Assembly (NCBI GenBank): GCA_031216915.1
Contig: CM062290.1
Coordinates: 164,030,453-164,094,452, forward strand
Origin: Pictodentalium vernedei
Lineage: Eukaryota; Mollusca; Scaphopoda; Dentaliida; Dentaliidae
Length of the DNA: 64,000 nt
Direction of reading: 5' to 3'
The notes beneath the pieces were generated by a model. It searched no databases. It was not told where the DNA came from and saw nothing but the letters and a program-made list of their open reading frames with translations. Made by a program: the position numbers and the translations under genes. This document shows, piece by piece, positions 23,561-34,699 of this stretch (its first letter is position 1; each line of letters starts with the position of its first letter).

Positions 23561-23656
23561 GAATATATATTACCGACTGCTGCATCAATGCACAGAACTA
23601 ATAACAGTGATCAAAATTAAATGAGAGAATTCTCACAATGTGTTCATGTGTCTTTG

Positions 23657-23716
23657 TCTTGTTGCAATTTATGGGAGAGTTCCTACAGGCACTCTCCCAT
23701 AAATTGTAACAAGGCA
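23657..23716. repeat. Hairpin, ~24-bp arms
   Basis: CTTGTTGCAATTTATGGGAG pairs with CTCCCATAAATTGTAACAAG across a short loop (TTCCTACAGGCAC). It lies about 100 bp from the previous foldback and is of the same general class. Confidence 0.75.
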
Positions 23717-23719
23717 AAT

Positions 23720-25413
23720 TCATACATACCAAACAGTTTCATTTCGAAGGTAACATCACACACAGAATATGAAGCCTTTTAAGTTGCCTAACCTGCACTT
23801 CAGACCAAATATGGGCTTTAAACACTCAATCTTTCAACTTGAAGCGTTTATCGCCTGCCGCCATTTTGAATAATCAATGAACAATGGGAAGATTACCCAT
23901 AGCTGTCAGCATATATTGATGTTGACAGGCAGTATATGGTTTTATATGCAGTCTGCATGTGACGTCTTTGAACCAATGAAATTCCCCGATACTTGTAGGA
24001 GGTAAGATATTAGAATATATGGTGTTATGGCTGGCAGTAATCCAGTGACCGATACCTGTGTATGTTCCTCTGTCCCAGAGATTATGTTTACTGATCTTAA
24101 GATTAGCTTATTTAAGACCAAATGTCTGTTCACTTAACCACTGCTTTGAATCCAGACAGAATAGCTGATATTCATTATATCATTATCTCAATAACTCATT
24201 GACCTAATTAGCTTGTTCACACCCAGATATTATATAGGGCAGAACAAACTGATAAACTGTCATCACCACAGGCATCTTTTTCTCGATCAGGACAGGATGT
24301 GGACACAACTGGCAAATCAAAGGGTGGCAATCACAAAAATAAATCCAGAGAAATCAAGAATGAATCAAGAAAACTAAAATAGCCAAGTATTCACATTTCT
24401 TTGGCAATTAGGGTACATTTTATTGCTCTAACCAGGATGTCTTCATGAAATCTCCAAGCAGAAAGTGGCAAACAAATGTAAGGAGAGTTTTTTAACGTTA
24501 TTCCAAGTAGTTTACTTAATTCATAGAGTGACTTCCTCTCCTCTGCAGCATCTACCTACATCTGAAACTTGAGATGCAAGAGAGATCCAGCAGATCTCCA
24601 CACACCAAACAAATGAAAATGGATACCTCCTTGATATTTTCTGAAGAACAATAAAATGCAGCCAGGCATGGCATTCTTTAGGAGTACAGGGGTGCTGCAC
24701 GCCAAGAAAAAATTGAGGAGGGCAATTTCTGCACCCCTTCATTTTCTGGAATGCCAGACCTGTTTTGGACTGCCTTTAAAATCTATTATCATTTGTCAAT
24801 GTTGCATTGATTTGGAATAATTCATGACCCATTCTGTGTTGCATTTCAATACATTTTGAATGTAGAAGACAGTCACATACATGTAAGAATTGTATGCAAC
24901 ATTTTGAATAATGGGAAGATGTGTGTGCCAGTTTCTCAACTATTCAGCTGAATGTAGTTCAATTTCTCAGTCACATTCACAATATTAATACCTTGAAGTG
25001 AATATAACGAAAAGAGCATACAAGAAAATGCTTTGAAAATTTCAGGTGCAATTGCACTCCCAAGCAATCTGAGGATGGCAATCATTTTGCACTCCTTGAT
25101 TTTCTGGATTGCTAGGCCTGTGCAGCCCTGGTGAGATTCTGTATCATGGGCTGGGAAATGGACAGAGGATTTAGACAAAACTGCTGCCCAGTTGAAATTC
25201 TCTGTCTACTCTTGTAAAGATGTATATGATTCAGGAAAATTAACAGCACCAGACTGGCCAATCGGAACACTATGAGATTTTCCAATTTGCCAGTCTCCCA
25301 TCATGCATCATAAAAATTGTTCTAACCGTGATTCATTTGGTCCCAGTCTGTTTGCGGTTACTTTTTCTTTAAGAGGAAGGAAAGTAGATAGCCAATCTGA
25401 CTATGTCATCTCC
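23720..25413. other. No gene; one old dispersed repeat
   Basis: Two diverged copies of a ~60-bp phrase lie at about 24715-24765 (GAGGGCAATTTCTGCACC, TTTTCTGGAATGCC) and 25070-25120 (GATGGCAATCATTTTGCACT, TTTTCTGGATTGCT). Otherwise I recognise nothing. Short ORFs here lack domains. Confidence 0.45.
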
Positions 25414-26027
25414 CTCAGTATCAGGCTTCGGGCGAATACTTTGTAAATGTATTCTAATATGAATACTTTGAAATTTCATTAATATGAATACAAATACACA
25501 AATTTTCAAATGTATTTGAATACGAATACAAATACATTACAATGTATTCATGAATACATTTTTGAATACTTGAATACTTTTTAAATTATAAGTATTTATA
25601 GCAAGGCCTTTAAGTTTTTTGTTTGTTGGGTTAACAGTCATTTTTAAACTGATGGTCCTTTAGCTGAAGCTTTAATTGTGTTTACCATGCTTTGTTGGAA
25701 AACTAAAATAATTACCTGATGGGAAATAAACTCTATGGGTGTCATAGTAATTAGACTACTCTCCACGGACAACACATCACAAAGTGTGAGTGGATTACCT
25801 CTAAAAAATCACAGACTGGCGTTTCCTCCTGAACGTTCTAAAAGTATCAATTGCAATGACACCACCTAAGAAGGACCAGTAAAGTTTTAGCCAATGCACT
25901 TCATGGTTAAACCTGGAGGTTTGTTGGCTGAAAGTTTGCTAACAGCTGTAGTATTTTCTTTATAATATTTACGTGCTTTCACCGATTATAATTAGACATA
26001 CTGAGCTGTACAAAGGTGACCTTAAAT

Positions 26028-26032
26028 AGAAA

Positions 26033-26067
<35 letters not shown>

Positions 26068-26071
26068 ATAT
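26028..26071. repeat. (AAAT)n microsatellite
   Basis: About ten units of AAAT interrupted only at the ends. Confidence 0.95.
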
Positions 26072-26173
26072 GTGTTTTCACTGTGAAATAATGGATAAAT
26101 AGAAAAACTTTAAAATAAATCCAAAAATTTTAGACTATAATATCATTGAATAACTGAGTTGTGTCCAATAACA

Positions 26174-27134
26174 CGAATTGAATGGTTTTGCGCGCCAAAG
26201 GCGCACAGGGACGTTTTGGAGCAAGCCCTTTTCTACCCTCTCTTGACAGTTTAGCGGCGTTTATATCGCTTGTTTTTCTTTTTGGGTGGAGGTGGCTGTG
26301 ATGGAGAGACTGTAGTGGTTGTTGTCGTAGTTGGGCTGTTGATGTTTTTAGAGGACTGACTAGGATGGAATGGTCGAGTCCTGGCAGCTTCAGGAGTGCT
26401 GTGGCTGGTGCACTGTTCCAGGAGTGCCATCGTTCTGCTGTTGTTGTCATCTGATTCCTTTAGGGTCTTCCTGGCTTCTTCCCGCATGCTATTTACTTCT
26501 GCCGTCATGTCAAGTATATCTTGTATCATTTTCCGTTCCTGATCCGGGTGGAGGGGAGAGATTGGAGTAGGAGACTTCAGAGAGCCAGTTTCCATTTCTG
26601 TCTCCGCCTCGCTGATGACGTCGCCATCCTCCAGGTTGTCCCTCAAAGGAGAGGCAGCTGGGGAGTGGATGGGAGTCACAGGAGTTGGAGGGTGGGGAAT
26701 GGTAGTGACCTCCTCTGTCTTCTCTTCCGCCTTCTCTTCCTTCTTTCTTTTCAGGAATGTTTCCAACTGCCGGGCATCGTGGCGCCTGGTGGATGGGCTC
26801 TTCTTCCTCTTCTCAGGGCCTCCAAGCCTTCTTGGGTGAGGACCAGTATGAGAGGAGGTCCTCTCAACAAAGGTACTACCTCTTCCGAGGAGGGTGGTAA
26901 TTCTTTCTCTTCTTTAACCTTGAATTCAAGGTTCAGATGAATGCTCGTGCCTATCTCGTGATAGGGCAAGAGATGCCCAGAGCTGCCATTGTTCTCTTCA
27001 ATCGCACTGGTAGTTCCAGTGTTTCCATAATTAAGCTTATAATTAGGATGCTCGCACTCTGAGTTCAGAGGTGCGAATGTCTCAACGTAATGATCCTGGC
27101 GCACAAGTGACACAATTATAATTTTGTGTGCCGA
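26174..27134 (-). mobile_element. PKK element A (961 bp, 12-bp TSD)
   Basis: Flanked by the exact 12-bp repeat TGTCCAATAACA (26162-26173 and 27135-27146). On the minus strand it begins about 45 nt upstream of the point where the other three copies begin. It carries the family ORF and ends in the shared ~60-nt 3' block (CGTCCCTGTGCGCC..GGCGCGCAAAACCATT). There the hairpin is GCGCC-TTT-GGCGC. The element has no poly-A tail. The variable 5' end plus a conserved 3' end and a 11-13 bp duplication match target-primed reverse transcription by a LINE enzyme. Confidence 0.75.
26251..27028 (-). pseudogene. PKK family ORF, copy A
   Basis: The start is taken at ATG 27028 by comparison with copies C and D ('METLELP..'). 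Compared with D, a 13-nt stretch (the equivalent of CTGGACTATCCAG) is deleted, and one G is missing shortly after PPSS, so three frames are needed. Visible parts are 'SIHLNLEFKVKEEKELPPSS' in the middle frame, then 'KRKKEEKAEEKTEE', a Pro-rich acidic stretch, a predicted coiled coil (MIQDILDMTAEVNSMREEAR), 'EAARTRPFHPSQSS', a Thr run, and the basic end PPPPKKKNKRYKRR. Function unknown; the basic C-terminus suggests nucleic-acid binding or nuclear localisation (inference). Confidence 0.65.
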
Positions 27135-27323
27135 TGTCCAATAACATAAGTTTTTTTTGTATTTTTATTGTCCATGTTTTCAACAATTTAAAAAGCCATG
27201 GGGATATGTGGTCAATGTTACATAAATAGGTTGTATTGTGACAAGTTAATTGATAATTAAGTCTATTATCTGCTTTCAATGCAAAAATTTCAGACAAGGT
27301 GTTTGGTGGTATATAAATAACAT

Positions 27324-30300
27324 CAGTTCAGTTCAGTTCAGTTCAGTTCAATAGTTTATTCAACAATCAAATTACAAAATATGCAGAAAAGAAATAGTAT
27401 TATATAGAAACATAAGTACAGTGAATCTAGAAAAAAAAATGTTCAGAAGATATAGAATAATTGTTGAAGGGGGATGCAGGAAGTACATATACTTATAAAA
27501 ACGCATCCCCTAGGGAAATTTACTTTCATGAATCAACCATTTAATATTTGCCTTTTCCAGTTATTTTGAATTTAATATATTTAATAATACCAACAGACAT
27601 ACCTCTGTGGAGACCATATGAAGATGTGGTGAGGGTATTCATTTTATTACAGTATTTGGAGGTAAATGCAAGAATGTCAGAATCCGTACATTATACCAAT
27701 TTCAATTATTTGGATTTAAGTATTGATTTAAAAGTATATTTTTGTACTTTTTCTTAAATGTCATTAAGTTTAAACAGCTTTTCACCTCAGGTTCAAGAGA
27801 GTTCCATAGTTTCACTCCAACCATGCTAGTACAGAAGGATTTCTTATTAGTCCTTCTATGTTTTACTACAAAGTTGTCCGCTTGGCGTGTTGAATAAGAA
27901 TGTATGTTTTCTACCGTACGGTAAAGTGTGAGCAAGTTGTTTGGCAATAAACCATTTTTTGCTTTATACATGACTGCAAGTGTATTTAGTTTGACTTGAT
28001 CAAAAACATTTAAGATTTTATATTTATGAAAAATTGGTCTGCTATGAGCTCTATATTCAGCTCGATCAATATTTCGAATAACTTTCTTTTGGATAGTATG
28101 CAATGGTTTAATTTTGCTCTCATAAGAGTTACCCCAAATTTCAGAGCAATAATTCAGATATGATGATATAAGACAGTGATAAAGAGAAAGGAGTCCAGAG
28201 TTAAATATAAGATTTTTTATTCTATAGATTATGGATGAGTTTTTAGAAATTTTTGCCTTAAGAACTTTTAGATGTTCATTCCAACACAACTTGTGATCAA
28301 TATAAACTCCTAAGAACTTAGTCACATATACTCTATCAATTGCATTACCATTTATTTCAATCTTGAAATCATCCCCAACTATTTTGTTCCCAAAAATCAT
28401 AAAATTTGTTTTGGATATATTTAATGACAATTTGTTTACCTGAAACCAAGTGTTTAGCTCATCTAATTCCTTTGATATGACTTCATTCAATTGTTTTAAA
28501 TTATTACCAGTATAAAAAATGTTAGTATCATCAGCAAACATGATCATCTTTAGCAGAGAGGATACATTACAAATATCGTTTATGTACAAGATGAAAAGGG
28601 ACGGACCCAATATGGAACCCTGTGGTACACCACAAGTTATCTTCATTGAGTCAGAATCTACACCATTAAAGTCTACATATTGTTCTCGATTATCCAAGTA
28701 CGATGTGAGCCACTGGTTAGCCACTCCTCTTATTCCATAATAGTTTAGCTTATTTAAAAGAATTTTATGATTAATTGTGTCAAAGGCTTTCTTAAGATCA
28801 ATAAATACTCCCACAAAATACTGTGAGTTGTCTGTAGCATTTGTTATTTCTTCGATTAGTTCCATAATTGCATGTGAGGTTGAGCGGTTGTTACGAAAGC
28901 CGTATTGGTTATCTGAGAGAATATCATGCATGTTAACAAATGACATTAGACGAGCATTAAACAGTTTTTCTAAGATTTTTGAAAATTGAGGCAGTAAAGA
29001 GAAAGGGCGGTAATTATAAAAATTATCAGCATCACCAGCCTTAAACAAAGGAATAACTCTCGCAGTTTTCATGGCATCGGGAAAGATACCACTTTCAAAA
29101 GATAAATTGAAAATATGAGCTAATGGAAAAGCTATATGAGGGGCAACCATTTTTAATAATTTCATGTCAAGATCAAAAACTTCTTTTGATGTTTTATTTT
29201 TACATTTTTTTACTACTTCAATAACTTCCACCTCTGAGATGGGATTTAGGAAAAATGAGTCGTTTAATCTGGTCTTCATATAGTGGTCAAAAGTTTTATC
29301 ACAGCTAGGAATATCTCTTGCCAATTTTGGGCCAATATTTGTAAAAAAAATTATTAAAATGGTCTGCAATATTCTTATCTCCACTGATGGTCTGATTGTT
29401 AAATTCAAGTGGATGGGAGGACTTTTTCTTTTTTACTATAAGACTATTTAAAATTTTCCAAGTTTCCTTTATATTATTACTGTAGTTTTCCAGAAGGTCT
29501 GTATAGTATTTCTTCTCACTAAACCTTAGAATTGATGTGAGTTTGTTTTTGTATGTCTTATATTTAACTTCTGATTTTTTGTCCCTTTTTTTTAAATATT
29601 TCTTAAATAATAAATTTTTTTTCCGACATGCATTTTTTAATGTGTTAGTTAGCCAAGGTTTGTCTGACCTTTTCCTTTGCACTGAGTTAATTTTAACTAT
29701 GGGACAATTTTTATCGTATAAAGTTTGAAAAGTCCCAATAAATTCATTAAAAGCTGCATTTGTGTCATTGTTGTTTGTGACGTCATCCCAGTTGGTTTGT
29801 CTAATATAAGTTAAAAATTTTGAAATATTTTCGTTATTGACTTTCCTTTTCTGTTCAAATTTTGGTTTCTTGTCAATGGTCTGGGTAACGTATTTACAGA
29901 TTGAGAAGACCGGTAAATGGTCACTTAAGTCGTTTATGATGATACCACTTTCTACTGTCTACAGTCTGGGGGCCTATATATACAGCCAATTGTTATTTTC
30001 TTCTTACTTTTAAGAGACAATTCAACAAAAATTGACTCTGCTAAGTTTTCAATGGATAATGATATATTTTCCAACACCGTATGTTGTAGAGAATTATGCA
30101 CATAGAGTGCTACCCCACCCCCACTCTTGTGCACCCTTGAACCAAAATAAGACCTATAATCATCAAGTGCAAATTCGTCATTACCATCATTTTCAGTCCA
30201 GGTTTCAGATATAGCTATTACATCATCAATAAATTCCGATGATATTAAAAATTCCTTAAGTTTGTCAAAATTTGCTGACAGACTGCGACAATTGAAGTGA

Positions 30301-30600
30301 ATAACTGAAAAACCAAAATTCCCTGTGTGAGAGTATTTAAGTTTGAACTGTTCCTCGGTGAAATAATTAGAGTCTACGTTAAGGTTATTGTACAAGTAAT
30401 TGTCAGGGTCAATATCGTCTCCTGTGTAATATCCCTTATTTACAGAGTATTGAAAAGGGTCAAAATTTAAGTTGGTGCAGGTTTCATAAAGATCTGTTAT
30501 TTGATCTTTTATTCCTTGCATAGTGAGAAGGAGTTCATCAGGTATTATTAAGTCTTTAATACTGATATGAGGTGTGAATTTGTTGTCTGGAGTCCATTGG
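27324..30600 (-). mobile_element. LINE of the CR1/Jockey superfamily (3.3 kb)
   Basis: A minus-strand non-LTR element. The 3' end is a (TGAAC)n tail (27324-27350) following GTTGAATAAACTAT, typical of CR1/L2-like LINEs, which end in short tandem repeats rather than poly-A. It encodes APE endonuclease and RT but lacks RNase H. The 5' part lies inside the right half of the hAT-like element. No convincing target duplication was found. The clade is assigned only to superfamily level. Confidence 0.8.
27702..30521 (-). pseudogene. LINE ORF2: endonuclease plus reverse transcriptase
   Basis: The endonuclease begins at ATG 30521; motifs 'FSVIHFNCRSLSANFDKL', 'AISETW', 'SGGGVALYVH' and 'TIGCIYRPPD' are clear. 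At 29950 the frame breaks and resumes directly at 'GIIINDLSDHLPVF', so the middle third of the endonuclease, including the GDFN-type motif, is deleted. The linker runs 29950-29305 ('KPWLTNTLKNACRKKNLLF'). A frameshift in the A8 run at 29343-29350 leads to the RT (27702-29408): 'NYRPFSLLPQFSKILEKL', 'FIDLKKAFDTINHKIL', 'GVPQGSILGP', 'FADDTNIF', then 'FLGVYIDHKLCW'. The RT itself is uninterrupted for ~568 codons. It cannot retrotranspose as it stands. Confidence 0.85.
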
Positions 30601-30929
30601 CTTGATCTGTGAATACCTTTTATTCAGTATGTGGTTCTTTAATTCCAAAATATAGAAAGTATTCAAAATGTATTCATGTATTCATGAATACAGCTCAAAT
30701 TTTAATGTATTTGAATACGAATACATGTATTCATAACATTCAGTGAATACTGAATACATGTGAATACTTGATAAACTGTATTCGAATACGACTCAATATA
30801 CGAATACTGAATACGAAAACCCCAACTCTGCTCAGTATGTAGCACAGTGTTATTGGCAGAAAAGCAGGCAGAATTTGTCCAGATAATGACTGTCGTTCTG
30901 GATGAAATTCTCTGTTCGCCTTTGTAATG

Positions 30930-31047
30930 ACAGGACTTTGAGAAAGAAAAGATGCCTTCAGTCTACCTATGTGTATTATATTTGTGAAATGTCTGTACTT
31001 GCAACCATTTTATGCATGCTGTAAATAAAAGAATCTGAATCTGAGAA
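30930..31047 (+). mobile_element. 3' tail of another LINE
   Basis: Ends TGTAAATAAAAGAATCTGAATCTGAG, read here as TGTAAATAAAA plus two GAATCT units. This tandem-hexamer tail after an AATAAA signal is usual for CR1/L2-type LINE or their SINE partners. Upstream there is no coding sequence. Confidence 0.45.
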
Positions 31048-31049
31048 AA

Positions 31050-31430
31050 GCCCATATCTACAAGGTTTCCCATCATAATGAAATGACTGTTATACTATGG
31101 AGCAGTTGTCCTTGGGAACCTTTTCCCAGGAGGGAGTCAGTCGCTATCCAGTAATGTTCAAAACAACATGCTTTCAAAAGTAATTGAAAAATCTGCCAAG
31201 TGGAATGAAACAATTAAGGACTACATGTATTCAGGCCTGGAAATAACCCATAAATGATTGTTTAAAAGGCAGAGTGGTAAATCATTTTTATTTTAGTCAT
31301 CAATTTTTGTTGACATGTTTTTTCCTTGTTATAATTTAAGCAAGACAAAGCCTTACACACTATAAATAATTTCACTTAAAAGATAATATGAAGCATATTC
31401 ACAGAATATGAAGCCTTTAGGTCTTGGTAC
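31050..31430. other. No gene recognised
   Basis: Non-coding, no repeat recognised beyond short AT-rich phrases such as ACAGAATATGAAGCCTTT, which also occurs at 23762-23779. Confidence 0.4.
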
Positions 31431-31439
31431 TTTTACTTC

Positions 31440-31624
31440 TGCTTCTAGCATTCTGCCATGATCTCAAACCTGCATATGAAATTTTGTGACGATCGGAGAA
31501 GATATACAGGGTGTAGTCTATGCTAAAGGAAAAATGTGAACTCACAGGCTAACAGACCCACAGACTAACAGACTTCCACACACGTGATGGCAATAGCTTA
31601 TCTTGACTTTGTCAAGTTAAGCTA
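31440..31624 (+). repeat. Tandem-core element B, 3' end only
   Basis: From CCTGCATATGAAATTTTGTG through GACTTCCACACACGTGATGG to the terminal hairpin TAGCTTATCTTGAC-TTT-GTCAAGTTAAGCTA (31594-31624). The same end occurs at 46584-46614 and 53581-53611. The ~145-bp tandem core is absent, so this copy is 5'-truncated or deleted. Confidence 0.75.
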
Positions 31625-31951
31625 AAAAGAACAACCACTGGAATTGCCAGAGTCAGGCAAAGTCTAATACCATGAGTGTGGCATTCAGGGACTTAAATAA
31701 GGGGGGAGGAGTATAAAGAACGATTGATCCCCCAATAATATTTTCAGGGACATTTTCATCTGGATTGGAGTCTTAGATATTGATTCACTCTTACTAGTAC
31801 CATATACCTTTTTAACAGATCACACTTGACACTTGGACTTACGTCACATACACGATCAGTCATACAAATGTAAAATGTAGGGCTGTGGTATACAATACTG
31901 GCTCTTGGGGTCTAACATGACCAATATGGGCATATGGTCTATTTGTGCTAA

Positions 31952-32191
31952 TTAACTCTTTGCGTGCTGCTGGAAGATATTCCTGCCCAGAACAGGAAAT
32001 TACTTGCCACTAAAACAAGTAAAATCTGAGCACGATTTTCCTCTGTAAATTGTATTACCTTTTTGACCATTGATTTCTTGAGTCACATTTTCATGAATTT
32101 TACATCAAATCTTGTCATGGCTGCTTTGAAGCAGCCATGACTAGATTTGATGAAAAATATTATTTAAAATACTCAGTGGGTTAAGAGTTAA
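31952..32191 (+). mobile_element. piggyBac-like MITE, copy 2
   Basis: TTAACTCTT at the left and AAGAGTTAA at the right give the TTAA target and a short inverted end. The right third is a strong palindrome (CATCAAATCTTGTCATGGCT with AGCCATGACTAGATTTGATG, 32103-32153). Related copies lie at 3773-4004 and 21905-21960. No coding capacity. Confidence 0.65.
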
Positions 32192-32355
32192 ACCATGAAA
32201 TGGTAAAAATACTGAATGTCACCAGACCATAATTTTTAAGGTCTAACCAGTCACCCAACTTTAGTAGTTAAAATGTTGCCTGATAGGTGAAAACATCTGA
32301 CATTTAAGTCAAGATGTCACTCAGAATTTGTCAAAATGTCACTCACATATACATT

Positions 32356-32703
32356 TGTTTATTGGGGTTTATCAACACTTTCAAAACCCAGGGTCACATT
32401 GTGTCAGACAGTTTTACGGGTGGAGGAAGCCAGAGTACCCAGAAAGAACCATTGAGCAGCAGCGAGCAATGGTCACTCGCCAATTTACTAACTGTGCATG
32501 TGGAAAGTTTGCAGTGGTTGAAGGCAAGTGCACTATCAATTTGCAGTATCTCTTAGTACAGAGCATTACCATGTCCCCACAAAGCCAATCAAAAAGTGTT
32601 TTGCCCAAGGACACAATGCCTTACCACTAGTCATGATAGATCAAACCATCAACTGTTGGGTTTAAATTTCATTTCTCTAACCAGTGAGCCAGCATGCTCC
32701 CAG
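32356..32703 (-). mobile_element. tRNA-derived SINE, copy 2
   Basis: On the minus strand, a tRNA-like head (CTGGCTCACTGGTTAGAG, an A-box-like motif) lies at about 32690. A spacer shared with the 36 kb copy (plus strand: CAGTATCTCTTAGTACA) follows, then the conserved central block, seen on the plus strand as TTATTGGGGTTTATCAACAC and GGTGGAGGAAGCCAGAGTAC. The B box is eroded. RNA polymerase III transcription and a LINE partner are expected from family knowledge, not shown here. Confidence 0.7.
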
Positions 32704-32867
32704 TCAAATATACTTCTTACATGTTGATTATTAACTTTACTGTTATACTTTACTTTTCACAATTTTGACTTTGAAACTCTCACCATTTTAACCCTTTACC
32801 AAATGTAATGGTGCTTAACCTGACAGTACTATTATCAATTGTTTGCCAAAAAACATAGCTTATGATC

Positions 32868-32880
32868 CCCCCCCCCCCCT
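32868..32880. repeat. C run
   Basis: A mononucleotide C run inside otherwise AT-rich DNA, typical of many such runs in this window. Confidence 0.9.
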
Positions 32881-33029
32881 CAACCCCATTGGAATGTGCT
32901 CATGCTGATGGGTGGTCATAAGTTTTCTTTTGAGGGAAAAGGACAAAAGCAAACATATGATATGAGATGGTAAAATACCCTGCCCAATAAAGAGAGAAAT
33001 GGATCAAAATGTTGATAAAAAACAAAAAT

Positions 33030-34000
33030 CAACAAAATTGGGTGAAGATCCAATCAAAGTGAGGTCTTCCCACAATGTATGTGTATAGGAAGTTTTATTA
33101 AAATCCAATACAACTTGTTCAAGTTCTCGAGCTCACTTCATTATCAGACCAATACTAAATTTTCAACAAGGGCTGCATGAAGCGTGTGCCACTGACCCCA
33201 ACCTGTAGGCATGTTCGAAGTAGCCTTAAAGGTATTGTGGGGAAGAACAATTTTCTAAGTCAAATGAGTGAAAAGAGAAAAATTTTCAAAGTTCAATGAG
33301 TGGAAAAGGACCATAACTGCATGAAAAATTATTGGATGGAACCCATTTCTTATGCATATCCATTCACCCATGCGAGTCTATCAGCATACCAAAGGAGATC
33401 CAAATCTGACCAATGGCTTTGAAATTACAATGCAAAATGTTTGTATGGACAGATGGACAGAAGAAGGGCTTCACCAGATACACCCGAAACCTCCTTCTGA
33501 GGTTGGGCATAACAAAAAGGGGCATATCTTCTACAAAAATTAATTAAATTTGCTGAATCTCAAACCAGAGCATAATCTTCTCATAATGTATGCCAACACC
33601 AAGATTTATTGAAATCTGATATTTATTTATGTTATCGCATCCACAATGTCATTATCAGACAAACACAAACTTTTCAACAAAAAGGGACATAACTCCTACA
33701 GAAATGGCTGAAAATCTAAACAGAGTGAGAATATACCACAGTGTAAGCATATACCAACTTTTATCTGAATCTGATTACATTTGTTCAAGTTTAGTTATCG
33801 TGTTCACAGACTGACAGTCATTATCAGAGAAACACAAATGTTTCAACAAAAAGAGTCATGACGCCAACAGAACTCGTCAAATATAGTTGTAGAAACAGCT
33901 AGTGCAAGATCTTCCCACAGTTATGCACGTAGCATGTTTTAGCAAAATCCAATTATATTTGTTCCAAGTTATTAACTTTGTTTGGGTGGGGTTAAAAATT
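33030..34000 (+). repeat. Tandem array, unit ~165 bp
   Basis: Successive units contain 'AAAAAGGGGCATA/AAAAAGGGACATAAC', 'ATCTTCCCAC/TCTTCTCATAATG', 'TTTATT.AAATC.AAT' and 'CATTATCAGA..AACACAAA.TTTTCAAC'. At least four units are clear (about 33030, 33520, 33680, 33850), and one is disrupted around 33200-33500. Probably the core of another tandem-core element. Not a CRISPR: the units are long and there are no unique spacers. Confidence 0.65.
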
Positions 34001-34278
34001 TGGGTGGGTGATATTTAAAATATTCAAGAAATTCCTTTGAAAGTGTCTCTGTTATTCAAGTATGTAAAGGGCTAAAAAATTTCTGCACGATAAATGGCAG
34101 CTTGTTGTGTTATTGTTACAAATTAAGTCAATATATTTCTTGTTCTTATATGGGGAAATATTGATGTGACCATTTTTATATGAATCACAGAATGTGAACT
34201 CTTTCAAGGGTTTCTATCAAAAAACCTTTGATGTTTGATTGGTGTGTGAGTTTTAGTTCAGGTTAATTATTTACAGCC

Positions 34279-34529
34279 AAGTCTGAAAATAAGCAGACTG
34301 TCATCGGCAAAATAAGGTCCCCAGAGAGTGAATTTGGTGATGCTACCCTGCACAGCAGGGTAGCATCACAAAATTTACCCTCTGTGAACTTCAGTCTGAA
34401 TCAAAGTCTCAAGCCAAAACAGAAAGATATACCAAGAGGATAAATTGGCCCACTGTATGGGATAGCATCAGCAAATTCACCCTCTGGGGACCTCATTTTG
34501 CAAATGACAGGTTGCTTATATTCAGGCTT
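34279..34529. repeat. Foldback with a nested inner hairpin
   Basis: Outer arms: AAGTCTGAAAATAAGCAG and GGCAAAATAAGGTCCCCAGA on the left, matched by CTGGGGACCTCATTTTGC and GCTTATATTCAGGCTT on the right. The inner hairpin at about 34325-34383 is AGAGTGAATTTGGTGATGCT / AGCATCACAAAATTTACCCT with a CTACCCTG-CACAG-CAGGGTAG apex. The inner left arm doubles as partner for both the inner and the outer right arm, so two alternative folds exist. Confidence 0.75.
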
Positions 34530-34699
34530 GTTTACAGCATGTGTCTAACCTAAGAAAGATCAGCTGACATCAGTTATCTGAGGAAAAAAACCCACACATC
34601 TACATTGCGGAATCTTCATTAAAGAAAGATTGGTCACCAAATGTGTAGCTTACATGCAAGTGCAATTAGGTATTGGGCAATTGGAATACTTTTTCTCAG

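Larger units (their letters stand above)
25422..30830. mobile_element. hAT-like element with 8-bp target duplication, filled by insertions
   Basis: An exact 8-bp direct repeat CTCAGTAT flanks the unit (25414-25421 and 30831-30838). The ends are CAGGCTTCGGGCGAATAC on the left and CGTATTCAG..CTG-type on the right (terminal ACCCCAACTCTG; reverse complement CAGAGTTGGGG). Both ends are followed by dense GAATAC / GTATTC repeats (25432-25590 and 30608-30815). CAG termini and 8-bp duplications are hallmarks of the hAT superfamily. No hAT transposase is present. The interior is the PKK element at 26174-27134 and a LINE at 27324-30600, so the original element was probably short and non-autonomous. Confidence 0.7.
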
